Below are positions 1 through 5,950 of a stretch of 8,122 nt of DNA, piece by piece (position 1 is the stretch's first letter; every line of letters starts with the position of its first letter). The stretch comes from Nitrososphaerota archaeon (GTDB taxonomy: Archaea; Thermoproteota; Nitrososphaeria; Nitrososphaerales; Gagatemarchaeaceae). The notes beneath the pieces were generated by a model. The model was not told the DNA's origin. It saw only the letters and a program-made list of their open reading frames with translations, and ran no database searches. Made by a program: the position numbers and the translations under genes. Location: assembly GCA_016200025.1 (NCBI GenBank), contig JACQFO010000017.1:1-8122 (forward strand), given 5' to 3'.

Positions 1-354
1 CCCGTCGGCGACCGCCAGCTTCAGGAACTCCAGCCTCCGTCTCAGCCTCACGTAGAAGTCGCTGGGGAGGGCAGAAAGCTGCAGGGGCCCCATCATCTTC
101 TCCCTGCTCAGCGCGTTGAAGATCTCCGCCTCGACCGGCTTCTCGTCCGTCTCGGCCATCCCCTGGCCCACCAGCTCGTCCGCGACCCACCTTGGCAGCT
201 CCGTCCACTCGCCTTCGTTGAGCTTGTCCAACCGGAACTCCCCGAGCTCCAGGTTCTCAATCGATAGGCGCATCTTCACCCTCACCTTCGACATCGCATA
301 CTCTCGCTCCCTCTGTTGCAGTATCCTGGAGACCGACCCCTCCGCCGAATTCAA
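1..354 (-). CDS. GINS-family DNA replication subunit, partial (C-terminus beyond left edge)
   Basis: GINS forms the CMG-type replicative helicase with MCM and Cdc45/RecJ-like proteins. Translating the minus strand gives an open frame to the left edge. From ATG at 294 it encodes 98 residues: a short beta-rich part, then 'ELPRWVADELV' (about 32-42), 'ALSREKMMGPLQLS' (61-74) and 'LPSDFYVRLRRRLEFLK' (76-92), the GINS helical signature. A small N-terminal domain ahead of the helical one is the B-A order of archaeal Gins23 (Psf2/Psf3-like) rather than A-B Gins51, but the truncation leaves this open. Two starts are possible. ATG 294 gives a family-like N-terminus. TTG 354 adds 20 residues and lies about 28 bases after a TATA-like box, fitting a leaderless mRNA. 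The family call comes from remembered motifs; I am fairly sure of GINS and less sure of the subtype. Confidence 0.68.
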   Translation of the reverse strand, partial: MNSAEGSVSRILQQREREYAMSKVRVKMRLSIENLELGEFRLDKLNEGEWTELPRWVADELVGQGMAETDEKPVEAEIFNALSREKMMGPLQLSALPSDFYVRLRRRLEFLKLAVADG

Positions 355-377
355 GAAAACCGCAAAGACCTTGCGTA

Positions 378-388
378 GATAATTAAGG
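378..388 (-). promoter_or_regulatory. Putative TATA box for the GINS gene
   Basis: Read on the minus strand the site is 'ccttaattatc', preceded by 'ctcaaa', which resembles a BRE. Its centre is about 28 bases upstream of TTG 354, the spacing expected for a leaderless archaeal transcript. It stands out as A/T-rich in a GC-rich region. No experimental support. Confidence 0.45.
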
Positions 389-390
389 TT

Positions 391-412
391 TGAGGGCGAA
401 TGCATGCCCTCA
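391..412 (-). terminator. Perfect 7-bp inverted repeat between livM and the GINS gene
   Basis: TGAGGGC (391-397) and GCCCTCA (406-412) are exact inverted repeats with an 8-base loop. The hairpin begins 17 bases beyond the livM stop on the minus strand and is followed in that direction by A/T-rich 'aaccttaatt'. It could end the livHM transcript. It also directly abuts the putative BRE/TATA of the GINS gene, so an operator is equally possible. There is no strong U-tract, so the terminator reading is moderate only. Confidence 0.4.
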
Positions 413-428
413 GGCAAAGGAGGGGCGG

Positions 429-1589
429 CTACGCCGGGGGAGGCCCGTCCTCGCCGCCCAGACCAAGCAGGCCCTTCAGCTTGCGCTTGGACATGGTGAA
501 GGTGGACTTCTCCGGAAGTATCCCGTCGGGTCTCCACATCAGTATCATAATCAGGACGGCGCCCACCACTAGGAACTCGATCCTGTTGATGTCGACGGGC
601 ATGTACTGCAGCCCGTAGACTCCCGAATTGTTGACGAAACCCACTGGGAGCGAAAGGTCCCCTATCACGAGCTTCACCTGGCCTATCAGCCTGATGACGA
701 ACGCGAAGACGAAGGAGCCAACGAGCGTCCCAAGGTTGTTTCCAGCCCCTCCGAGTATGAGTATCACCCAGGGGATGAGGGTCCAGTCAAACCTTGTCCA
801 CACGGAGAAGATGTTCGCCCCCAGGTACATCGCCCAGAGGGCTCCCGACATCCCGGCTATCGCGGACGCGATCACCAGCACCTTCTTCCTGATGGCCACG
901 ATGTCCTTTCCAACGGCCCCGGACGCAATCTCGTTGTCCCTCACAGCCCTCAGCGTCCTCCCCAGAGGCGACCTGGCGACCCGCTCAGAGTACACATAGA
1001 CCCCTCCCGCCACAATCAGCATCATGGCCAGGGCGAGCACGTCCCTCACCCCCCTCCCGGTGCCCGCCCACCTGTAGGGGTCGGGCGACCCCATCCCCGC
1101 AGTGGCCCCTATCAGGGGGTCGTAGGCCGCGAGGAAGATCGCGAAGAACTGCGCCGAGGCGAGCAGGAGCATCCCGAGGTAGTCTTCCCTCAGGCGGAGC
1201 GCGGGGTAGGACGAGATGTACCCGAACAGGGCCCCGACCAGCCCCCCTATGAGGAGCGAGAGCAGGAATAGTCCGATCGAGTAGGCTGGGTTGGCCGCGA
1301 GCACGTTGTCCACCTGGCCGACGATCCTGATGCTGTTGATCAGGTAGTCGCTCCCGACCCCTATGTGCAGTATGTAGGCCGCGAGCCTGCCCGACACCGA
1401 CGTTGCGAACGACGCCCCAGCTGCGACGAAGAGCAGCTTCCCGAAGTTCGGAATCCCAGTGTACCCCGCTTCGAGGTTGAGCGACAGCGTGATCAGAAGG
1501 TACACCGCGAAGAAGACTCCAAGGCCCACGAAGAAACTAACGATGTCGACCCCGAAGACGGGGACGACGGGTACGTCGAAGCCGGCCAA
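429..1589 (-). CDS. livM: LivM-type permease of a branched-chain amino-acid ABC importer
   Basis: This is one of the two channel-forming membrane subunits of a HAAT-family importer. The 386 residues hold about eight to ten hydrophobic segments, the first at about 15-38. LivM-like landmarks are 'LNLEAGYTGIPNFGK' (37-51), the 'YPALRLREDYLGMLLL' stretch (128-143), and the cytoplasmic coupling loop 'SPLGRTLRAVRDNEIASG' (207-224) that docks on the ATPases. The C-terminal 'RPDGILPE' followed by a basic, Gly/Pro-rich tail is usual for LivM. The start is TTG at 1589, directly after the livH TAG, with a purine-rich Shine-Dalgarno-like 'ggaggagg' about nine bases before it inside livH. The stop is TAG. 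It is surely co-translated with livH. True substrates of this family range from Leu/Ile/Val to urea, amides and other small molecules, so specificity is not known. Confidence 0.93.
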   Translation of the reverse strand: MAGFDVPVVPVFGVDIVSFFVGLGVFFAVYLLITLSLNLEAGYTGIPNFGKLLFVAAGASFATSVSGRLAAYILHIGVGSDYLINSIRIVGQVDNVLAANPAYSIGLFLLSLLIGGLVGALFGYISSYPALRLREDYLGMLLLASAQFFAIFLAAYDPLIGATAGMGSPDPYRWAGTGRGVRDVLALAMMLIVAGGVYVYSERVARSPLGRTLRAVRDNEIASGAVGKDIVAIRKKVLVIASAIAGMSGALWAMYLGANIFSVWTRFDWTLIPWVILILGGAGNNLGTLVGSFVFAFVIRLIGQVKLVIGDLSLPVGFVNNSGVYGLQYMPVDINRIEFLVVGAVLIMILMWRPDGILPEKSTFTMSKRKLKGLLGLGGEDGPPPA

Positions 1590-2516
1590 CTACTGCTTCC
1601 TCCTCCACCTCAGCAGCCTCCGCCAGTCGAGGGAGACTATCCCCTGTGGAAGGATGAGGAGCGTGACGATCATTATCACCAGCGGGATCCCTTTCTGGTA
1701 GGCGAAGAACCACGAACCCAACACGTGCCCCCCGACCACAGCCACGAGTATCTCGGTGAGGCCGACCAGGAGCCCTCCGATCATCGCACCGTACACGCTG
1801 GACAGCCCCCCAAGGACGCTTGCTGAGAAGATCTCCACAATGAGGAGCGAGCCCGAGTCTGTGCTCCCCCCGAGGTCTATGGCATAGAACGGCCCCGACA
1901 TCCCCGCTAGTCCGCCAGCTATGAACCAGGACACAGTGTAGACGCGGCTTACGTTTATCCCCACGGTCCTGGCCAGGTTGGCGTTCTCCACCGCGGCCCT
2001 CGTCGAGATGCCGAACTTCGTCCTGGTGAGGAGCAGGTAAATCCCTACGGTCGTGATCGCCAGGGCGGCCGGCGCAGTGTACATAAGACCAGGCTCCCCG
2101 AGGAGCTTGAAGTCGCCCTGCAGAGAGACGAAGAGCTTGTCGTCTATGAGCCTGTAACGGAAGGTCAGGTAGTCAGCGTAGATGTTGATGAGCCCCACGA
2201 AGACGGTGTCGACGGCGAGCGTCGCGATCATCAATGTCACCAGCGAGGAGCCCCTCTTCGTCAGAGGCTTGAGCACCAGGAGGTACACTGCCACCGAGGC
2301 CAGGCCTCCGAAGACGAAGGCGAAGGGAATCGACATGTACGGGTTGAGCTTGTTGAGCAGGGTCAGCGTGAAGGAAGTGTAGATCCCCACTGTCACTATG
2401 GACCCATAGGCGAAGTTGGGCACCTTCGTAGTGAGATAGGTCACGGTGAGCCCCATGCTCATGATGCCGAAGATCGAGCCGTAGATTATGGCGGCTACGA
2501 TGCTCGGATCAAGCAA
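1590..2516 (-). CDS. livH: LivH-type permease of a branched-chain amino-acid ABC importer
   Basis: This is the partner channel subunit of LivM. The 308 residues match the usual LivH length and hold about eight hydrophobic segments. Recognisable parts are the N-terminal 'YGSIFGIMSMGLTVTY' helix (12-27), 'VPNFAYGSIVTVGIY' (32-46), where LivH proteins carry N-F-A-x-G, and the coupling loop 'TKFGISTRAAVENANLARTVGI' (166-187, in full slightly longer). The C-terminus 'LPQGIVSLDWRRLLRWRRKQ' ends in a basic cytoplasmic tail. The start is TTG at 2516; no in-frame ATG or GTG fits better. Its promoter would lie in the 72-bp gap shared with livK. The TAG stop abuts the livM start. An out-of-frame ATG (2533) lies nearer the predicted transcript start and opens a 12-codon overlapping ORF. 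Confidence 0.93.
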   Translation of the reverse strand: MLDPSIVAAIIYGSIFGIMSMGLTVTYLTTKVPNFAYGSIVTVGIYTSFTLTLLNKLNPYMSIPFAFVFGGLASVAVYLLVLKPLTKRGSSLVTLMIATLAVDTVFVGLINIYADYLTFRYRLIDDKLFVSLQGDFKLLGEPGLMYTAPAALAITTVGIYLLLTRTKFGISTRAAVENANLARTVGINVSRVYTVSWFIAGGLAGMSGPFYAIDLGGSTDSGSLLIVEIFSASVLGGLSSVYGAMIGGLLVGLTEILVAVVGGHVLGSWFFAYQKGIPLVIMIVTLLILPQGIVSLDWRRLLRWRRKQ

Positions 2517-2588
2517 ATTTCGGGGTGCGCCATGACTTCGACACCCGCCAATGGTTAAATACTTTCAGAAGCGTCCGAGGTGCCACGA
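2517..2588. promoter_or_regulatory. Divergent control region between livHM and livKGF
   Basis: One A/T-rich core, 'ttaaatac' at 2555-2562, reads as a TATA box rightward and as 'gtatttaa' leftward. Rightward, a start of transcription near 2584 would give a leaderless or nearly leaderless livK mRNA starting at ATG 2589 or 2592. Leftward, transcription would start near 2532, 16 bases before the livH TTG, and the bases before the box ('ctgaaa') suit a BRE. A short inverted repeat GGGTG (2523-2527) / CACCC (2542-2546) lies between the box and livH and could bind a regulator, though five-base arms are weak evidence. Confidence 0.6.
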
Positions 2589-3956
2589 ATGATGAAAAGA
2601 AGAGCAGTATCTACAGGTGGAGCAATAGGCGCATTGATCGTCGGGCTTCTGATAGGTGCCGGGGCCGTAGCAGGCTTCGCACCTTCACTAGGACTCGGCG
2701 GAGTGAGCACAGTCACGACAGGCGGCGGTGGAACGACCACCAAGACCGTCACAACCACTTCAGTTTCGGGTGGTAACAGCCTCTGCAATGGAGGCAACGT
2801 CAAGATTGGTGTGCTCACCGAGCTAACAGGGTCCCTGCAAGCCCAGGGCATCGGAACCAAGACCGCGGTAGAGATGGCGGTCGCAGACATCAACACATGG
2901 CTGCACGACGGAGGCTGCAACCTCACATTCTCGGCAGTGACACAGGACTACGCCGGCTCGGCCACCACAGCGTTGGCCAAGATCGGTGAGTTGGACGCAG
3001 CGGGCGTCACTGTTGTCGTGGGGCCGCTAAGGAGCGACGCCATAGTCGGAATTTACAGCTACATCCAGTCCCATCACATAGTCGACATCAGCCCATCATC
3101 AACTGCCGCTTCGCTATCCATCAACGATGACTACCTATTCAGGACAGTCCCAACGGACCTCTATCAAGGACAGGCTGACGCCAGAGAAATGACCGAAAGA
3201 GGCGTCAACTGTGCGATAGTCGTCCACGCCATAGGCACCTACTCCGGCGGTCTGGCGAACGCGACCGCCACTTGGTTCGAAACGCAGGGCGGTCATGTGA
3301 TCGAGAGAATCCCCTACGACTCGAACCAGGCAGACTTCTCAGCAGTCCTCAGCAAGATCAACACTGACTGGAACACCGCACTAGCACAGGCCAACTGCAA
3401 CGGGGCGGACCACATCGCCATCTATGCAGTAAGCTTCGAGGAATTCGGACAGATCCTCGTCCAGGCCAACAACCAATATCCAGCGCTACTGAACAGCACT
3501 CAACCATGGTTCGGCTCCGACGGGCAGTCTCAGGACACGGTCCTGACGAACTCGACCTACGGGGCACTCATGGCGCAGATCAGACTCCCATCTACCATCT
3601 ACAACGCACCGGGCAATCTGAAGGGCGACAACTTCTCCGCGAGGTTCCTCGCACAGACGGGCCAGGGCGCGACAATATACCAGACCGGATCCTATGACGA
3701 CGCTTGGCTAGCCGCATTGTCGGTGATGGCCGCCGGGACGAGCGACGGGGCAGCGGTCCAGTCAGTCCTCCGTGGGGTTGCAGGCAACTACTACGGTGTG
3801 ACCGGATGGACAATCCTCGGGCCGTCGGGCGACGCATTGCCACTCTTCGGTTACCAGATCTGGAAGGTAGTCATGGTCAACGGATCGGCCACCTGGGTAA
3901 GAGCAGGAACGTGGGACGTCAGTACGGACGTCGTCACCTGGACGAGCCCTCCGTAA
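2589..3956 (+). CDS. livK: LivK-type extracellular substrate-binding protein of the Liv importer
   Basis: This is a periplasmic-binding-protein-type receptor (Leu/Ile/Val-binding, Peripla_BP_6-like) that hands substrate to LivHM. From ATG 2589 the protein has 455 residues; GTG 2580 would add three. A basic start (MMKRR) and a hydrophobic segment at about 10-33 form a signal/anchor. No lipobox cysteine follows, so membrane anchoring by an uncleaved helix is likely. A Thr/Gly-rich linker (about 39-62, 'TTTKTVTTTSVSGG') resembles archaeal O-glycosylated spacers. The mature fold begins at 'VKIGVLTELTGSLQAQG', the classic first strand and binding loop, with 'VVVGPLRSD', 'ISPSSTA' and 'FRTVPTD' following as in the family. 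Four cysteines (66, 110, 208, 270) could form disulphides outside the cell. Several N-x-S/T sequons are present. The stop is TAA. Confidence 0.92.
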   Translation: MMKRRAVSTGGAIGALIVGLLIGAGAVAGFAPSLGLGGVSTVTTGGGGTTTKTVTTTSVSGGNSLCNGGNVKIGVLTELTGSLQAQGIGTKTAVEMAVADINTWLHDGGCNLTFSAVTQDYAGSATTALAKIGELDAAGVTVVVGPLRSDAIVGIYSYIQSHHIVDISPSSTAASLSINDDYLFRTVPTDLYQGQADAREMTERGVNCAIVVHAIGTYSGGLANATATWFETQGGHVIERIPYDSNQADFSAVLSKINTDWNTALAQANCNGADHIAIYAVSFEEFGQILVQANNQYPALLNSTQPWFGSDGQSQDTVLTNSTYGALMAQIRLPSTIYNAPGNLKGDNFSARFLAQTGQGATIYQTGSYDDAWLAALSVMAAGTSDGAAVQSVLRGVAGNYYGVTGWTILGPSGDALPLFGYQIWKVVMVNGSATWVRAGTWDVSTDVVTWTSPP

Positions 3957-3960
3957 GTCC

Positions 3961-3977
3961 CACATCTTCTTTTTTTG
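3961..3977 (+). terminator. T-tract after livK, possible partial terminator
   Basis: Four bases after the livK stop the sequence turns pyrimidine-rich and reaches T7 at 3970-3976. Archaeal RNA polymerase can stop at such U-tracts without a hairpin. livG starts only 11 bases later and has no visible promoter, so partial read-through would make the binding protein more abundant than the ATPases. This is inferred from position. Confidence 0.5.
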
Positions 3978-3987
3978 GTTCAACGTA

Positions 3988-4746
3988 TTGAATCAGATCC
4001 TCCAGCTCCGTGATGTCAGGAAGTCCTTCGGGATGCTCCATGCCCTCGACGGCGTCTCCCTCGACGTCAGCGAGAAGACCCTCACCATACTGATCGGCCC
4101 CAACGGCTCCGGCAAGACGACCCTGATCAACGCCGTGATGGGCTACTTCAAGCCTGACGCGGGGAGCATCGAGTTCTCGGGAAGACAGATTGCGGGCCTC
4201 CCTCCGCACAAGATATACAGGCTGGGCCTCGCAAGGACCTTCCAGATCCCTGCCCTCTTCTGGAAGCTGACCGTCCTGGAGAACCTCATGGTCGCAGAGA
4301 AGGACCACCCCGGTGAATCCTTCGTGAAGTCTGTCGTGGCCAGGACCTGGAGGGACGAAGAGACCAGAACCGCAACCAAGGCCTCCAAGATCCTCGAGCT
4401 CCTCGGCCTGGCCAAGGTCTGGGACGTCCCCGCGGTCAACCTCAGCGGGGGGCAGATGAAGCTCGTCGAGATCGGAAGGGCCCTGATGAGCGATGCAAAG
4501 ATGCTCCTTCTTGACGAGCCAGTTTCAGGGGTCAACCCGACCCTCGCCCACGAGATCTTCGCGAAACTGGTCAGGCTCCGGGACGAACTGGGGGTGACCT
4601 TCCTGATCGTCGAACACCGGCTCGACATCGCCCTCGATTACGTTGACTATGTGCATGCCATGGCCTACGGAAAGCTGGTCGCCAGCGGACCGCCCGCCAG
4701 CGTCATGTCCGACCCGAAGGTCGCGGAAGCCTACCTGGGGGCCTAG
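3988..4746 (+). CDS. livG: LivG-type ATPase of the branched-chain amino-acid ABC importer
   Basis: This is a cytoplasmic ABC ATPase that powers LivHM. Its 252 residues match the usual LivG length. Walker A is 'GPNGSGKTT' (37-45), the Q-loop is 'RTFQIPALFWKLTVLEN' (83-99) with Q86, the signature is 'LSGGQMKLVEIGRAL' (152-166), Walker B is 'LLLDEP' (173-178), and the switch histidine is H210 in 'LIVEHRLD'. The C-terminal 'AYGKLVASGPPASVMSDPKVAEAYLG' region (about 226-251) is characteristic of LivG/LivF. All catalytic residues are intact. The start is TTG at 3988, 31 bases after the livK stop; the N-terminus 'NQILQLRDVRKSFG' then begins exactly where the ABC fold does. No clear Shine-Dalgarno site precedes it. 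The stop is TAG, and livF follows in the same reading frame. Confidence 0.94.
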   Translation: MNQILQLRDVRKSFGMLHALDGVSLDVSEKTLTILIGPNGSGKTTLINAVMGYFKPDAGSIEFSGRQIAGLPPHKIYRLGLARTFQIPALFWKLTVLENLMVAEKDHPGESFVKSVVARTWRDEETRTATKASKILELLGLAKVWDVPAVNLSGGQMKLVEIGRALMSDAKMLLLDEPVSGVNPTLAHEIFAKLVRLRDELGVTFLIVEHRLDIALDYVDYVHAMAYGKLVASGPPASVMSDPKVAEAYLGA

Positions 4747-4749
4747 GCC

Positions 4750-5460
4750 CTGCTCAAAGTCGAGGGAGTCTCAGCAGGTTACGGGAAGCTCCACATCCTC
4801 ACCGACGTTTCAATCACCGCCGAGCCGGGCAAGGTGACGGCCATAGTCGGCCCCAACGGCTCCGGCAAGAGCACCCTCCTCAAGACCATAGCAGGCCTCA
4901 CAAGAATCTACTCCGGCACAGTGACACTCGATGACAAGACCATCTCTGGCCTTCCAGCCCACGAGATCGCCCGCCTGGGCCTCGCCTACCTCCCCCAGAC
5001 CGAGAGCACGTTCACGCAGCTGACCGTCAAAGAGAACTTCCGCATGGCGGCCTACACAGTCAGCTCGTCAGAATACCCTTCAAGGCTCGCTGAAGCCACG
5101 AAGCACTTCCCCAGGCTCTCGGCCTACATGACCTCCAAGGTCCACAACCTGAGCGGTGGAGAGAGGCAGATGGTGGCCATGGCCATGGCCCTGATCAGGA
5201 GGCCCAAGGTCATAATGTTCGACGAGCCGACCGCGAATCTCGCCCCCATCATCGCGACCCAGGTCCTTGACACCATCTCGCTCCTGGCCAAGGAGAACCT
5301 GGCCGTCGTGCTCGTCGAGCAGAACGCGCGGAAGGCCCTCGAGATGGGCGACAAGGCCTACCTCCTGGTCAGCGGGAAGAAGGCCTTCGAGGGCCCTGCC
5401 AAGGACCTCCTCGCCCACAATGAGCTGGCGAAGCTCTACCTCGGGCTCAAGATAACCTAG
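4750..5460 (+). CDS. livF: LivF-type ATPase of the branched-chain amino-acid ABC importer (start codon uncertain)
   Basis: This is the second ATPase, pairing with LivG beneath LivHM. Homology starts at 'LKVEGVSAGYGKLHILTDVS', immediately after the livG TAG and in the same frame, but there is no ATG, GTG or TTG there. CTG at 4750 is the best start: it gives 236 residues, the normal LivF length, with 'ggggg' a few bases upstream. GTG at 4834 would remove the first strands of the ABC fold and is unlikely. With the CTG start, Walker A is 'GPNGSGKST' (34-42), the signature is 'LSGGERQMV' (134-142), and Walker B is 'VIMFDEPT' (154-161). The switch position reads 'VEQN' (about 189-192), where LivF proteins usually carry Gln in place of His. 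The C-terminal 'LYLGLKIT' is typical. The stop is TAG. Confidence 0.9.
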   Translation: MLKVEGVSAGYGKLHILTDVSITAEPGKVTAIVGPNGSGKSTLLKTIAGLTRIYSGTVTLDDKTISGLPAHEIARLGLAYLPQTESTFTQLTVKENFRMAAYTVSSSEYPSRLAEATKHFPRLSAYMTSKVHNLSGGERQMVAMAMALIRRPKVIMFDEPTANLAPIIATQVLDTISLLAKENLAVVLVEQNARKALEMGDKAYLLVSGKKAFEGPAKDLLAHNELAKLYLGLKIT

Positions 5461-5713
5461 GCACTCAGCGAGACTAGCCCGCCGCCCTGAACTCCGAAGA
5501 CTCGATCCAGGTCCTCCTGAGGCCCTGGAAGATGTACCGAGGTCCGCAAGGTGTAGGACATTGTCAGGAAGATCGCGAACATTGACGGCGGCCGCTTCCA
5601 ATCCAACCAGAATAGGACGAACTTCGCCTGAGTCCGCCCACATCCACAGGTACAAAGGCGCCAATTCACTTTCCAGCCGCTTCAGCGGAACCACCGACTT
5701 TTCGCTCGAAGGG
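5461..5713. other. Spacer between livF and rfcS without a supported gene
   Basis: No open frame here has recognisable homology or a good start. Two short quasi-palindromes are visible. CCAGG (5507-5511) pairs with CCTGG (5524-5528) around an inner CCTC/GAGG. CCGCT (5677-5681) pairs with AGCGG (5684-5688). Neither is followed by a T-tract, so neither is a clear terminator. A minus-strand frame across the region translates to protein-like text but runs on antisense through livF, so it is not called. Confidence 0.6.
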
Positions 5714-5721
5714 ATAAATAC
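5714..5721 (+). promoter_or_regulatory. Putative TATA box for rfcS
   Basis: 'ataaatac' stands out in GC-rich sequence and nearly matches the 'ttaaatac' box before livK. Transcription would start near 5743. The first ATG after that (5746) opens only an eight-codon ORF that overlaps the rfcS TTG start at 5762, so rfcS would have a leader of about 19 bases. Confidence 0.6.
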
Positions 5722-5950
5722 GTTGGAGGGTCGAGTTTTCCTCGGATGGTAGCGTCGTTCCTTGCCGATTGAAGATCTGATGTGGGTCGAAAAATACAGG
5801 CCCACTAGGCTCGAGGACGTAGCCGACCAGGCGGGAGTCAAGGAGAGGCTCGGCCTCCTCCTCAAGAGGAAGCAGGAGCTCCCCCACCTCCTCTTCGCGG
5901 GGCCCCCAGGGTCGGGAAAGACGACGACTGCGCTAATTGTCGCAAGGAAA

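Noticed and set aside
116..618. Short plus-strand frames over the GINS and livM 3' regions
   Set aside because: Shadows; the minus-strand translations are clearly homologous to known families.
1365..1826. Long plus-strand frame opposite livH/livM (153 codons)
   Set aside because: Rich in His/Pro/Glu/Asp and low in hydrophobics, as expected of the shadow of GC-rich membrane-protein genes. It spans the junction of two certain genes.
4744..4746. Pyrrolysine or amber read-through at the livG TAG
   Set aside because: TAG ends five of the six complete genes (livM, livH, livG, livF, rfcS), so it is the normal stop here rather than a rare recoded one. No suppressor gene is in the window.
5174..5191. 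ATGGCC tandem units in livF
   Set aside because: Encodes the normal 'AMAMAL' helix after the ABC signature; chance codon repetition.
5457..5865. Minus-strand open frames across the livF-rfcS spacer, one with protein-like text ('LAPLYLWMWADSGEVRPILVG')
   Set aside because: The longer frame runs antisense through the certain livF and rfcS coding regions, has no good start or promoter, and matches no family I know. A homology search of about 5530-5700 would settle whether a gene remnant exists.
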